64,000 bases of DNA from Natrinema sp. SYSU A 869 (GTDB lineage: Archaea; Halobacteriota; Halobacteria; Halobacteriales; Natrialbaceae): assembly GCF_019879105.1 (NCBI RefSeq), contig NZ_CP082249.1, positions 1,922,001 through 1,986,000 on the forward strand, written 5' to 3'. Positions 8,782 through 18,454 of this stretch are shown piece by piece. A program made the position numbers and the translations under genes. The notes under the pieces are model-generated. The model saw nothing but the letters and a program-made list of their open reading frames with translations, was not told the DNA's origin and made no database searches. Positions within the stretch are counted from its first letter, which is position 1; each line of letters begins with the position of its first letter.

Positions 8782-8909
8782 CGGTCCGAACTCACACTAG
8801 CAATACTTCAAACCACTAGGTTTTCACACAATTATCAGAGATCGAATCTTCGATGCCGATCGAATTCGGCTCGAGCGGCTTTCAGGGAATCGGAACGCCC
8901 GACGGTCGA

Positions 8910-9866
8910 TCAGGCGTCATTGACCGTCGGAAGTTCGATGGAGTCGCCGTCGGCGAAGACCATCGGCTCGCGAATGATGCCGTCGAGGTGGATCGGCGCT
9001 TCCGTGTCGCCACCAATACCCGCGTTGTCACCGATCGCGATGTGAACGGTCCCTCCCGCCTTCTCGTCGAGGAGGACCGAGCCGACGAGTTCGGAGACGG
9101 CCACGTTCGTGCCGATCCCAAGTTCCGCGAGGTTGTACGCGGCGTCACCGACGTCTTCGGCCGCGTCCGCGACCGTTTCGCGAATCTCGTCGTCCGAGAT
9201 GTGCGTGACGAGGCCGTCTTCGACCTCGAACGTGAGCTGGTGACCGTCCGCGAGCAGCCCGTGGGGGCGCATCGTCCCGTCGACGACGAACGTCCCGTCG
9301 GCGGTTTCGGGGCTGATGAATACCTCTCCTGCCGGCAGATTCGACATCTCACCGGATTCGTGGACGATGCCGGTATCAGAGAGCCACTCACGGTCGCCGA
9401 CGCCGAAGGTAATGTCGGTCCCGGCGTCGGTCGTCACGCGAATCTCGTCGGCCCCGGCGACCTGCTTGCGAACGGCTTCGCAGTGAGCTGCGATCGACTC
9501 GTAATCGGCCGCCAGCCCGGTCGTGAAGACGTCCTCAGTGATCCCCGGGAGCGTCGCGACCCGCGCGCCGGCCTCGTTGGCTTCGGTTCGGGCCCGCGTA
9601 TGGCTTAGGCTCTTGGTCGTCGGCGCGAGCACCACGTCGGCTCCGGCCATCGCCGCCGCGACGGGAGCCGGCGGCTCGCCGCCGTGGGTCTCCCCCGGCG
9701 GGTAGCGGACGATCACGGCGTCATCGGTGATCTCACTTGCCACCTCGTAGAGCACCTCTCCAATCGGTTCGCGTTTGTCGTCGGTGACGATCGCACACGA
9801 CTCCCCCGACTCGAGATCCAGACACTGGCGGACCGCCGTCTCCGCCGCTGCTCGAAGTGCTGCCAT
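8910..9866 (-). CDS. M29-type aminopeptidase-like protein
   Basis: A 318-residue protein resembling the thermophilic M29 leucyl aminopeptidase family as it occurs in haloarchaea. Conserved pieces include VVLAPTTKSLSHTRARTEAN, ARVATLPGITEDVF, GEVFISPETADGTFVVDGT, a glycine/histidine-rich GTVHIAIGDN and the C-terminal IHLDGI. The acidic and histidine residues in the last two blocks are candidate metal ligands. It probably releases N-terminal amino acids in the cytoplasm. Monocistronic; it diverges from gap across about 230 bp. Confidence 0.8.
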   Translation of the reverse strand: MAALRAAAETAVRQCLDLESGESCAIVTDDKREPIGEVLYEVASEITDDAVIVRYPPGETHGGEPPAPVAAAMAGADVVLAPTTKSLSHTRARTEANEAGARVATLPGITEDVFTTGLAADYESIAAHCEAVRKQVAGADEIRVTTDAGTDITFGVGDREWLSDTGIVHESGEMSNLPAGEVFISPETADGTFVVDGTMRPHGLLADGHQLTFEVEDGLVTHISDDEIRETVADAAEDVGDAAYNLAELGIGTNVAVSELVGSVLLDEKAGGTVHIAIGDNAGIGGDTEAPIHLDGIIREPMVFADGDSIELPTVNDA

Positions 9867-10095
9867 ACGTGAGTATGCAGCGAGCGGGCCGATATGTCTT
9901 GCCCTCGGCCGCGCTTGAGAGCGTTCGATCGGTTTCGCAGGCCGCCCTCGTGACCCGCGCTGCCCGACTGTCTTCGAGAAGCGTGCGATGGGGCCCGAAA
10001 TCGCCCTCGAGACCGATCGAGAACTCCGAAACGAGTAAACATCGGCTGATAGGGCTCGAAACGATTATCCCGCTTGGTGGTTCACTCCCGGGTAC

Positions 10096-11109
10096 ATGCA
10101 ACAGGTCGCCATCAACGGCTACGGCACGATCGGCAAGCGCGTTGCGGACGCCGTCCGACAACAGCCCGACATGGAGGTACTGGGCGTCGCGAAGACGCGC
10201 CCGAACTTCGAGGCCGAGACAGCGATCGACAAGGGGTTCCCCCTCTACGCCGCCGTCGAGGAGCGCGAGGAGTTGTTCGCCGAGGCCGGCCTTGAGATCG
10301 CAGGGCCGGTCGAGAACCTCGTGGCCGAGGCCGACGTCGTCGTTGACGCGACGCCGTCGGGAATCGGGGCCCAGAACAAGGAACTCTACGAGGAGTACGA
10401 CACGCCCGCGCTCTACCAAGGCGGCGAGGACGCCGAAATCACCGACGTGAGCTTCAACGCGCGCTCGAACTTCGAGGAAGCCGTCGACGCTGACCACGTC
10501 CGCGTTGTCTCCTGTAACACGACCGGACTGTCCCGGGTCATCGCACCGCTCCGGGAGGCCTACGGCATCGAAAAGGTTCGCGCAACGCTCGTCCGTCGTG
10601 GTGGCGACCCCGGGCAAGCCGACCGCGGCCCGATCAATGACATCCTCCCGAACCCGGTGACGATTCCGTCCCACCACGGCCCCGATGTCGAGACCATCTT
10701 CCCTACCCTCGACATCGATACGCTCGGGATGAAGGTGCCCGCGACGCTGATGCACATGCACAGCCTGAACGTCACCTTAGAGGAGGACGTCGACGCCGCC
10801 GAGGTCCGCGAACTGTTCGCCGATGAGTCACGCCTGTTCCTCATCCCCGAGCGGATGGATATCGACGGCAGCGGGGCACTCAAGGAATACGCGCTGGACG
10901 CAGGCCGACCGCGTGGCGACGTCTGGGAGAACTGCATCTGGGAGGAATCCATCTCGACCGAGGGACGGGATTTCTATTGTTTCCAGGGCATCCATCAGGA
11001 GAGCGACGTCGTGCCAGAGAACGTCGACGCCATCCGCGCCGTGACTGGCGCTGCCGACGCCGAGGAGAGCATCGCGACAACCAACGAGATGCTCGGTATC
11101 GGGCTCTAG
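10096..11109 (+). CDS. gap: Glyceraldehyde-3-phosphate dehydrogenase, type II
   Basis: A 337-residue archaeal type II GAPDH interconverting glyceraldehyde 3-phosphate and 1,3-bisphosphoglycerate with NAD(P). The Rossmann motif [14 protein letters not shown] starts at residue 5 and the catalytic Cys lies in [11 protein letters not shown] (near residue 139). [11 protein letters not shown] and [12 protein letters not shown] are typical. Full length. Haloarchaea may carry a second type I enzyme for glycolysis; this type is usually assigned to the gluconeogenic direction (family knowledge). Confidence 0.95.
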   Translation: MQQVAINGYGTIGKRVADAVRQQPDMEVLGVAKTRPNFEAETAIDKGFPLYAAVEEREELFAEAGLEIAGPVENLVAEADVVVDATPSGIGAQNKELYEEYDTPALYQGGEDAEITDVSFNARSNFEEAVDADHVRVVSCNTTGLSRVIAPLREAYGIEKVRATLVRRGGDPGQADRGPINDILPNPVTIPSHHGPDVETIFPTLDIDTLGMKVPATLMHMHSLNVTLEEDVDAAEVRELFADESRLFLIPERMDIDGSGALKEYALDAGRPRGDVWENCIWEESISTEGRDFYCFQGIHQESDVVPENVDAIRAVTGAADAEESIATTNEMLGIGL

Positions 11110-11259
11110 GGCCGGATTCGCCCGATCCACGAAGGTTCCGTTTTCACGCCGCTCGAGGACTATATTCGCTATATTTCGGTTCCGGCGCGAGTCGGCGACG
11201 CGTTTCGATCGTATAGCAACGACAGAAAGTTTTTGCCACGGGATGCCCTAGACACCCCC

Positions 11260-11661
11260 ATGCGCCGAGACGACCGCGACGAACCCTTCGACGATCTGTT
11301 CCGCGAAATTGAACGAATGATGAACGAGATGATGAACGGCGCGGACGGGAACGTGAACTTCAACTCCTCAAGCAACGTCGACAACGGATTCGGTATGGAC
11401 ACCCACGTCGATATCCACGAGACCGACGAGGAGGTCCGCGTCGTCGCCGACCTCCCCGGCGTCGAAAAGGACAACATCGAACTCGAGTGTGACGGCAAGA
11501 CCCTGACGATCTCCGCGGAAAGCGACCATCGCCAGTACGACGAGCGCGTCTCCCTGCCGAGCCGCGTCAACGAACACACTGCGTCCGCGACCTACAACAA
11601 CGGCGTCCTCGAAGTCGTCTTCGACCGCGCCGAACAGTCCTCGGACATCAGCCTCGAGTAA
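11260..11661 (+). CDS. Hsp20/alpha-crystallin family small heat-shock protein
   Basis: A 133-residue small heat-shock protein, an ATP-independent holdase. After an Asn/Met-rich N-terminal arm (EIERMMNEMMNG) comes the alpha-crystallin domain (about 45-130) with the signature VVADLPGVEKDNIELECDGKT and the C-terminal strand ATYNNGVLEVVFDR. The start is taken at ATG 11260. An upstream TTG in the same frame would add nine residues with no support. The I-x-I-like motif at the end is short (DISLE). Confidence 0.92.
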   Translation: MRRDDRDEPFDDLFREIERMMNEMMNGADGNVNFNSSSNVDNGFGMDTHVDIHETDEEVRVVADLPGVEKDNIELECDGKTLTISAESDHRQYDERVSLPSRVNEHTASATYNNGVLEVVFDRAEQSSDISLE

Positions 11662-11691
11662 TCGAGCCGTCGCGGTCGTAGTTTTCTCCAA

Positions 11692-12561
11692 TTACGCCTC
11701 GGCAGCGGTGCGTATCGCGGCCGCGAGCCGATCGTAGAAGTCGGGCTCGTACTTCGTCTCCTCGTCGATCGTCGGCCGTGCGTTCGTCTCGTTGACGACC
11801 AGCCGATCGGCCGTCTCAAGCAGGTCGACGCCGAGGAACGGGATCTCGAGTTCGGTGGCGACCGATTCAGCGAGGTCGCGCCACACGTCGGGAAGGTCAA
11901 CACCCGTCGCCTCCGCGCCGCGGTGGACGTTGTGTTTCCACTGGCCCTCGCTGACCGCCTCATCGGGTAGTCTTCGCTCGACCGCGCCGACGTACTCCCC
12001 CTCGAGGACCATCACACGGTAGTCGGTCGCGTTCGGGAGGTACTCTTGGACGAGAAAGGACTGATCGCCGGTCGCCCGGTAGTCGTGGACCAGCGAGAGG
12101 TAGTCACAGATGCCGAGAAAGGTATCGAGGTCGTGGGCCTTCGCGACTCCGACGCCCCGCGTCGTCGAGTTGGGCTTGACCACGACCGGCGGCTCGAACC
12201 GCTCGAAGACCGCCGTCAACTCGTCTTCACCGACGTCGTTCGAAACGTAGACCGACTTCGGCACCGGCAGCTCGGCCCGCTTGAGCCGGGCCAGCACCTC
12301 TGCCTTGTTTCGCGAGGTCAACACCGTGTCGTGATCGTTGAGCCACGGAATCTCGAGCAAGGCGTCGGCGACTCCGCCCTCCATCAGCCGGCCGGGGTAG
12401 ACGAAACCGACATCGTACTCGTCGGGCTCCCACGGCGGCTCGTCAAGCGCGACCGTGCGCTCGCGCACGGGCATGTGACGAACCCGTATCCCCCGCTCGG
12501 CCAGCGGCTCCCGCATCCGCTCGAACGTCTCCTTATCGTTCGCGACCGCGAGATCGATCAT
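11692..12561 (-). CDS. RimK-type ATP-grasp ligase
   Basis: A 289-residue ATP-grasp enzyme of the RimK/glutathione-synthetase-like group, which joins a carboxylate to an amine or thiol using ATP. Seen: the ATP-binding segment PPVVVKPNSTTRGVGVAKA, the QEYLPNATDYRVMVLEGE segment and the metal-binding end RLVVNETNARPTID. The start is set at MIDLAVANDKE (12559-12561); the frame stays open upstream through the palindrome array but is not coding-like there. The substrate is unknown. Confidence 0.88.
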   Translation of the reverse strand: MIDLAVANDKETFERMREPLAERGIRVRHMPVRERTVALDEPPWEPDEYDVGFVYPGRLMEGGVADALLEIPWLNDHDTVLTSRNKAEVLARLKRAELPVPKSVYVSNDVGEDELTAVFERFEPPVVVKPNSTTRGVGVAKAHDLDTFLGICDYLSLVHDYRATGDQSFLVQEYLPNATDYRVMVLEGEYVGAVERRLPDEAVSEGQWKHNVHRGAEATGVDLPDVWRDLAESVATELEIPFLGVDLLETADRLVVNETNARPTIDEETKYEPDFYDRLAAAIRTAAEA

Positions 12562-13026
12562 AGTCGGGACTCGGGAGTAGAGGCGTAAAAAGGTGCTCGA
12601 GACAGCAATCCGGAATCGAGACGGGGTGGCCGGGAGTGCGTCTCGAGCAGACGAGAGAGACGCACGACCCACTGTCAGAGCAAGCTCTGACAAGCCTTGC
12701 TTCACTCCGTTTCGCAAGATTACGGAAGAGCCAGCTCTTCCGAGCGGCGAGGGACCGCTGGTCCCTCGAGCAGTCGGCGCGAAGTCGTTCGAACGATCGA
12801 AGATCGTTCGTGATGCCGAAAATCGAAGATTTTCGGGCCACGCCGACAACCTCGCGGACGCAAGCGTTCACACCGTTACAACCGCGAGTGAGTGCCGAAG
12901 GCACGAACAAGCGGGCCGACGACCGATGTGGAGAACGCTACGCGTTCGGAACGGAGAGAGGAGTGTTTTTAATCGAATTTTTGCCGAGGGTGAGCCGTAG
13001 GCGCACCCGCAGAGCAAAAATTCGTT
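12562..13026. repeat. Intergenic array of short perfect hairpins
   Basis: There is no protein gene here. Five consecutive perfect inverted repeats, each with a 9-bp stem and a 2-3-nt loop, lie at 12673-12692, 12723-12742, 12748-12768, 12790-12810 and 12816-12836. Weaker ones follow: GTGCC-GAA-GGCAC at 12892-12904 and GAACGC-TAC-GCGTTC at 12933-12947. Several use the triloop GAA. The stems differ in sequence, so this is not one repeated element. Confidence 0.8.
12974..13024 (-). terminator. Large hairpin at the 3' end of rpl10e
   Basis: CGAATTTTTGC (12974-12984) and GCAAAAATTCG (13014-13024) are perfect 11-bp complements. GGGTG/CACCC (12988-12992 and 13004-13008) add an inner stem. The hairpin begins 2 nt after the rpl10e stop on the minus strand and carries A/T runs in its arms, so a transcription end or 3'-stabilising structure is likely. 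Confidence 0.55.
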
Positions 13027-13557
13027 TTACGCAATCAGCTGTTCTTCGCCGCGCTCGATGATGACGCGACACGGCGGCGAGATCTTGTTGTAGGAGCGCC
13101 GAAGCGCTTCCTTGGCGAACTCGGCGTCGTCGACGTCACACCAGATGGTGAAAATGCGCTCGCCAGCATCGATGCGAGCGGCGGTGCCGACGATCTTCCC
13201 GAAGGCCTGACGCATCCCGTCGGAAACACGGTCCGCACCCGCGCCCGTTGCCTGCTTGTTCTCCCGGATGACGTGGTGGGGGAACTTGCGCAGGACCATC
13301 TTGTAGTTGTTCTCGCCGGCATTTTTCAGCATGTGACGGTTCGCCGAGAGGCGCGAGGCCTCGAGGCTTCCGTGGCGGAGCTGGACCTCTTCTTCCGTGA
13401 CGAGGCTGATCTGGACTGGGTAGTCCTCGGCGTTCGCCTGGGCGTCGCCCATATTGTGCTGTGCAATCTTCGATCCGGGGATCCCAGTAATGTATTCGCG
13501 GCGCGTGTAGGCCGGCTTACTGATCTCCCGGTACATGGAGGCAGGTTTGTCGGACAT
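13027..13557 (-). CDS. rpl10e: 50S ribosomal protein L10e (L16/uL16 family)
   Basis: The 176-residue archaeal L10e, the uL16 homologue of the large ribosomal subunit near the peptidyl-transferase centre. Diagnostic segments: [15 protein letters not shown] at the N terminus, [30 protein letters not shown] and [16 protein letters not shown]. Length and ends are normal. A strong hairpin follows the stop codon. Confidence 0.98.
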   Translation of the reverse strand: MSDKPASMYREISKPAYTRREYITGIPGSKIAQHNMGDAQANAEDYPVQISLVTEEEVQLRHGSLEASRLSANRHMLKNAGENNYKMVLRKFPHHVIRENKQATGAGADRVSDGMRQAFGKIVGTAARIDAGERIFTIWCDVDDAEFAKEALRRSYNKISPPCRVIIERGEEQLIA

Positions 13558-13661
13558 GGTGGTTACTTACGAAAACGGAAGCCCACCGCGCGGATAAAGG
13601 CTTCGAAGCGCCGCGTGGAATCGGTGGCAGGAACGACAGCTCGTTGTCTGGAGCGAGGGGA

Positions 13662-13895
13662 TCAGTTCGCGGGAACGTACTCGGAGCCGGTCCGCTCGAT
13701 CAGCCCCTCGCTCTCAATCGAGGAGAGCACGCTCAAAATCGATAGTTTCTGCATGTTCAGGAGAGTGCTCAGGTCCGCGACCGTCGCGCGGCCGGTCGCT
13801 TCGATAGTGAGATAGACGAGTTTGCTCTGGGCGGAGTCGAGTTCGGTTGGGAGGCGTTCGATTCGATCGGTCGTCTGCGCATCTTCCATCATCAT
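13662..13895 (-). CDS. Small winged-helix (MarR/TrmB-like) protein
   Basis: A 77-residue single-domain protein. After a short leader (MMMEDAQTTDRIERLP) it reads DSAQSKLVYLTIEATGRATVADLSTLLNMQKLSILSVLSSIESEGLIER, a compact winged helix with the recognition helix in the LSILSVLSSIESEGL portion. Such proteins are common in haloarchaea as small DNA-binding regulators; the target is unknown. Three consecutive ATG codons (13887-13895) make the exact start ambiguous. Confidence 0.8.
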   Translation of the reverse strand: MMMEDAQTTDRIERLPTELDSAQSKLVYLTIEATGRATVADLSTLLNMQKLSILSVLSSIESEGLIERTGSEYVPAN

Positions 13896-14146
13896 ACTAA
13901 CAGCATCCACGAACTGCCGTATAAGTCTATGGTGCAGTAGGTATATAGAGGCTAGTAGATATAATTGTGTATATATGCCACACCAGGTCGATTGGGGACA
14001 TCGGCAGAAAGAGTCACGAATCAGAACCGAATCGACTCGACTGCAAACGAAATCGAATCCATCGGCACGCGGTGGCAACACGTGGACAGCAGCCACTCGG
14101 GTTTCCCGGCGGCGTATTTAAGGTTCCACCGCCGGAACAAATCCCT

Positions 14147-15322
14147 ATGAGGAGTTTCCGGATCGGTTCCCTGTTCGGAATCCCGATCAAACTAGATCTG
14201 ACCTTCTTGCTGGTGCTCCCGCTGTTCGCGTACCTCATCGGGGCGCAGATCGAAGGAGTGGCAGGGATACTGAACGACGGATTAGCGGCAGAGATCGACG
14301 TCGGGGCCATCACCGCCGGCTCAATGCCGTGGCTACTCGGGCTGGCCGCAGCGGTCGGCCTGTTCGTCGGCGTTGTGCTCCACGAACTCGGCCACTCGCT
14401 GACCGCTCGGCGGTACGGGTTTCCGATCGAGTCGATCACGCTCTGGCTGTTCGGTGGGATCGCCGCCTTCTCGGAGATGCCCGAGGACTGGCGTCAGGAG
14501 CTCAATATCGCCGTTGCCGGCCCGATCGTCAGCGTCCTGGTCGGTGTCGGTACTTACGCGCTCTTCGTCGTGACCCCCGAGAGCCTCAGTGGCGTACGGT
14601 TCGTCCTCGGCTACCTCGCTGTCCTGAACGTCGCGCTCGCCGTCTTCAACATGATTCCCGCGTTTCCGATGGACGGCGGACGGGTGTTACGTGCTTTGTT
14701 GGCCCGCGGGCAACCGTACGCGCGGGCGACCCAGCAGGCCGCCAGCGTCGGGAAGCTGTTCGCAGTTCTGATGGGGCTGTTTGGCCTCTTCGCGTTCAAC
14801 ATAATCCTCATCGGCGTCGCCTTCTTCGTCTACATCGCCGCCTCGAGCGAGGCCCAACAGGTGACGATGAAAGCGGCCTTTCAGGACGTCACTGTCGGCG
14901 ACATCATGACGCCTGCGAGCGACCTCCATACCGTCGAACCCGACACGACGGTCGCGGAGCTGATCCAGCGGATGTTCACTGAGCGCCATACCGGCTATCC
15001 AGTCGTCGACACCAATGCGTTCGAGGGCGAGCGACTCATCGGACTCGTGACGCTGACCGACGCCCGCGATGTCGACCCGGTCGAGCGAGATGCCTACACG
15101 GTCGAAGACGTGATGACGACCGAACTGCAGACGATCTCGCCCGACTCTGACGCGATGACCGCCATCGAGCGGATGCGGGAACACGATATCGGTCGCCTGC
15201 TCGTGGTCGATGACGACGACCTCGTCGGACTGATCTCGCGGACTGACGTGATGACCGCCTTCGACATCGTCCAGCAAAGCGGTGCGATCGCTCCCGCCGG
15301 CCGACCGCGAACTGCAGACTGA
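14147..15322 (+). CDS. Site-2 protease family (M50) intramembrane metalloprotease with CBS domains
   Basis: A 391-residue membrane metalloprotease that cleaves substrates inside the bilayer. The zinc site is H79-E80-x-x-H83 in VVLHELGHSLTARRYG, with the third ligand expected in NMIPAFPMDGGRVLRAL. About six TM helices occupy residues 15-230. Two CBS domains follow (VGDIMTPASDLHTV..., VEDVMTTELQTI...), likely binding adenine nucleotides to gate activity. A TATA box (TATTTAAG, 14115-14122) lies about 28 nt before the ATG, indicating a leaderless transcript. A large upstream in-frame extension is rejected for that reason. Confidence 0.92.
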   Translation: MRSFRIGSLFGIPIKLDLTFLLVLPLFAYLIGAQIEGVAGILNDGLAAEIDVGAITAGSMPWLLGLAAAVGLFVGVVLHELGHSLTARRYGFPIESITLWLFGGIAAFSEMPEDWRQELNIAVAGPIVSVLVGVGTYALFVVTPESLSGVRFVLGYLAVLNVALAVFNMIPAFPMDGGRVLRALLARGQPYARATQQAASVGKLFAVLMGLFGLFAFNIILIGVAFFVYIAASSEAQQVTMKAAFQDVTVGDIMTPASDLHTVEPDTTVAELIQRMFTERHTGYPVVDTNAFEGERLIGLVTLTDARDVDPVERDAYTVEDVMTTELQTISPDSDAMTAIERMREHDIGRLLVVDDDDLVGLISRTDVMTAFDIVQQSGAIAPAGRPRTAD

Positions 15323-15402
15323 GAGCCATTCACGAGCGAATTTTGGGGCGGAAAGTTCTGCGAACAAACGGTTTAACCGTAGTCGGAGCCGACACTGCAT
15401 CG

Positions 15403-16415
15403 ATGCCACCGGCCATCGAGACCGTCGATCTCGTGAAGGAGTACGGCGATCTGCGCGCGCTGCAGGAGCTATCACTGACCGTCGAGGAAGGCGAATTCTT
15501 CGGCCTGCTCGGCCCCAACGGGGCGGGGAAGACGACCTTTATCAACACCTTGGTCGGTCTGGTCCGTAAGACCGGTGGCGAGGCGCGGGTCTTCGGCCAC
15601 GACGTCGAGGACGACTACCAGCAGGCCCGCGACGCGATTGGTCTCGCACCCCAGGAGTTCAACGTCGATCGCTTCTTTCCGATCAAGGAAGTCCTGATGC
15701 ACAAGGCCGGCTACCACGGAATCCCCGAAGACGAGGCCGCCGAACGAGCCGACGAGGTCCTCAAGCGCGTCGGGATCTACGACAAGCGCGACGAGCGCTT
15801 CGACTGGCTCTCCGGGGGAATGAAACGTCGCCTGCTGCTCGCTCGAGCCCTCGTCACCAAACCCGACCTCCTGATTCTCGACGAACCGACCGCGGGCGTC
15901 GACGTCCAGTTGCGCCACGACCTCTGGGAACTCGTCACCGAACTCAACGAAGAGGGGACGACGATCCTGCTGACCACCCACTACATCGAGGAGGCCGAAC
16001 GCCTCTGTGATCGGGTCGCAATCATGAACGAGGGCCGAAAGGTTACCGTCGCAACCCCGGCCGAACTGAAACAGCGTGGGACCGACACCATCGCCGTGCG
16101 CCTCGAATCCGCGCCGACCGCCATACCCGATCTCGGTACGTACGCACACGAAACGACGGTCTCCGGTGATCTACTCGAGGTCCGCGTCGACGACGGTGGC
16201 TCGACCGCGCCGCAGTTGCTCAACGACCTCGAGGCGATGGGCCACGAGATCGCCGACCTTGAGATCACCAGGACATCGCTCGAGGAGATTTTCGTTGATC
16301 TGACGCGGAGCGAGGATCGGACCGTGACTCGGTCGTCGGCGGAGAGTGCGGACGATGACGAACCGCCGGCGAACCGCGAACGGGAGCAAGAACGAGAGCA
16401 GGAGGGGTCGCCTGA
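15403..16415 (+). CDS. ABC-2 type exporter ATP-binding protein (3' end probably frameshifted)
   Basis: An ATPase subunit of a DrrA/CcmA-like ABC-2 exporter: Walker A GPNGAGKTTF, Q-loop APQEF, signature WLSGGMKRRL, Walker B LLILDEPTAGVD and switch His in TTHYIEE. The C-terminal domain is the type found in drug/lipid exporters. As written the frame does not stop here but runs on to 17352 through the permease gene as an Arg/Pro-rich antiframe. A one-base gain in the low-complexity tail, for instance at the G-run 16404-16407, would place TGA at 16413-16415 overlapping the permease ATG (TGATG), the usual coupling. The end given here is that predicted stop. Confidence 0.8.
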
Positions 16416-17218
16416 TGCTGTCTGTCGGCTTCCGCGCGCTCTTCCGCCGCGAGATACTGCGGTTCGTCCGCCGGCCGAAGAACACGTTCATGCCGCCGGC
16501 GATCACGAACGTGCTCTACTTCGCCGTCTTCGGAGTGATCCTCGGCAACCGGATCGATCAGATTGCGGGCTTCGACTACATCCTCTTCATCGTGCCTGGC
16601 CTCATCGTCCTGGGCGCGATCTCGAATGCCTTCGAGAACGCCTCGTTCTCCATCTTCCACGGCAGATGGAACGAGTACATCCACGAGACGCTGACCTCGC
16701 CACTATCGTACGTCGAGATGGTCGTCGCCTACGTCGGCGCCAGCGCGGTACGGGGCCTCGTCGTCGGCGTCATCATCGCCGTCGTGGGCCGGCTGTTCGT
16801 GCCGATCAGTATCGAACACGGTCTGTTCCTCGTCGCCACGATGGTCGTCATCACGTCGCTATTCGCCGGCCTCGGTATCATCGGCGGACTCGTCGCCCGG
16901 GACTTCGACGACCTGACCGTGATGAATCAGTTCATTCTCCGGCCGCTGGTCTTCTTCGGCGCCGTCTTCTACTCCCTCGAGACGTTCGATTACGCCTGGC
17001 AGGTGAACCTCTCCTTGCTGAACCCGATGGTCTATATGGTCGACAGTGTCCGGTTCGGACTACTCGGTTACTCGGATCTGATCGGAGTCAGCATTCTCCC
17101 CGGCCCCTACGCCGACTTCGCGCCGCTGGTCTCACTTGGAGTGCTCACGACGGGTGCTGTCATCGTCATGGCAATCGATGTCTACCTGTTCAAGATCGGC
17201 TACGGACTGACCGACTGA
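16415..17218 (+). CDS. ABC-2 type exporter permease
   Basis: A 267-residue ABC-2 family membrane subunit with about six TM helices, beginning MLSVGFRALFRREILRFVRRP, an amphipathic N-terminal helix typical of the family. The conserved internal part is SNAFENASFSIFHGRWNEYIHETLTSPLS and the signature-like ARDFDDLTVMNQFILRPLVF. It follows the ATPase directly (predicted TGATG overlap) and forms an exporter with it. The substrate is not evident; drug, lipid or polysaccharide export are options. Confidence 0.92.
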   Translation: MLSVGFRALFRREILRFVRRPKNTFMPPAITNVLYFAVFGVILGNRIDQIAGFDYILFIVPGLIVLGAISNAFENASFSIFHGRWNEYIHETLTSPLSYVEMVVAYVGASAVRGLVVGVIIAVVGRLFVPISIEHGLFLVATMVVITSLFAGLGIIGGLVARDFDDLTVMNQFILRPLVFFGAVFYSLETFDYAWQVNLSLLNPMVYMVDSVRFGLLGYSDLIGVSILPGPYADFAPLVSLGVLTTGAVIVMAIDVYLFKIGYGLTD

Positions 17219-17522
17219 CGGGCCTCGATCATCGCGAGCGATACCGTTCAGTTTCGATTTCGCGGCTCCGCTCGGACCTTCTCGGATGTCTCTCACTGCT
17301 GGGAACTTGTAGTGCCGACGCCGAATACGAAACTGGATCCGTGAACGCGTAGGTAACTCTCACAGAGACGGTTATTCATCTACTATTTCTCAGTGAGAGA
17401 TTCGTCGCGATGCTCTCGGCGTCCTGATAGGCGCGACGGGTTGTGAATCGGTGCTCAAGGATGGCGTGCTGCTGTCCGTAAACCGCCTTCGAACGTGTCG
17501 GCGGCCGTGTTTGTCGATTTGA
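17219..17522. other. Intergenic region, convergent
   Basis: About 300 bp between convergent genes. I see no gene, tRNA or strong repeat; short frames here have no protein-like composition. Confidence 0.5.
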
Positions 17523-18329
17523 TCAGTCAGCCAGATCGACGACCTCGTCGCGGACCGACCACAGGGAGCCCAAGTGATCGTCGTCGACCTCACGGAGGGT
17601 GGCGGCCGGTCGGTCCTCGTAGGTGGTTCGGACCGGGCCAATCGGGGCGTTTTCGTCGTCGGTTCCGTGCCAAACCGTCACGTCGCCGTCGGGTAGCGAC
17701 AGCGACCAGTTGGCCGCGAGCGCGCGACTCTCGCGTACCGCGCCCGACGGACCGGACGACAGTCCGACGCGGAAATCGCGACCGACGATGCGGGCGGTCT
17801 CATCGTCGACGGACCGGTCGGTCAACTGGTCGACAACGACTCGGTCGCCCCGGAGCCGTGCGACGACCGCGCCGACTCGGAACGCGACGCCCAGGAGTCG
17901 CGGGAACCGAACGAGCGGGCCGAACGGCCCGCCGTCGTGTGCCGGAACCGGAGCACCGACCACGCCAATATCGGAGATCCGATCGGCATGGTGTGCGGCG
18001 ACGGCCAGCGCGTAGGGACCGCCGCCAGAGAATCCGGCGACTGCGAACGACTCGAGTCCCAAGGCGTCGACGAGCGCTCGGCAGTCTTCGGCCCACGTTT
18101 CGAACGTTCCGTTCGGATTCGGATCGGAACGACCGTATCCGGGGCGACTCGGCGCGATCACGCGAACGCCCCGGGTGCGAGCGGGCTCCGAAAGCAACGC
18201 TCCGAGGTGTGACGACCCGGGTGTTCCGTGGTGGAAAACCAGCGGCGTGCCATCGCGATCGCCGTACGTCGCAAACGCCAGCGTCCGGCCATCGGAGAGC
18301 GAGATCGACTCAGACTCGGAAACGACCAT
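17523..18329 (-). CDS. Alpha/beta hydrolase
   Basis: A 268-residue alpha/beta-hydrolase-fold protein. Oxyanion region FHHGTPGSS; the SRPGYGRSD loop; nucleophile Ser101 in AVAGFSGGGPYAL, the elbow G-x-S-x-G; C-terminal histidine in REVDDDHLGSLW. The acid residue is probably in WHGTDDENAP. Likely an esterase or similar cytoplasmic hydrolase; the substrate is unknown. The start is at MVVSESESIS (ATG 18327-18329); a longer GTG-started form is possible but unsupported. Confidence 0.88.
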   Translation of the reverse strand: MVVSESESISLSDGRTLAFATYGDRDGTPLVFHHGTPGSSHLGALLSEPARTRGVRVIAPSRPGYGRSDPNPNGTFETWAEDCRALVDALGLESFAVAGFSGGGPYALAVAAHHADRISDIGVVGAPVPAHDGGPFGPLVRFPRLLGVAFRVGAVVARLRGDRVVVDQLTDRSVDDETARIVGRDFRVGLSSGPSGAVRESRALAANWSLSLPDGDVTVWHGTDDENAPIGPVRTTYEDRPAATLREVDDDHLGSLWSVRDEVVDLAD

Positions 18330-18454
18330 GCGAAACGTTCGCTCTCGGAAACACATCCACGTTACGACATCCACAACAGCGGGCCGACACGCCGACGCTC
18401 GTCTGCGACGGCGGCTACTCGAGCGGGCCTCGCCACCTTCGAGCCTCGTCGCGT

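Noticed and set aside
12593-13061. Open frames through the hairpin array
   Set aside because: Their translations are made of the inverted repeats; they do not resemble proteins.
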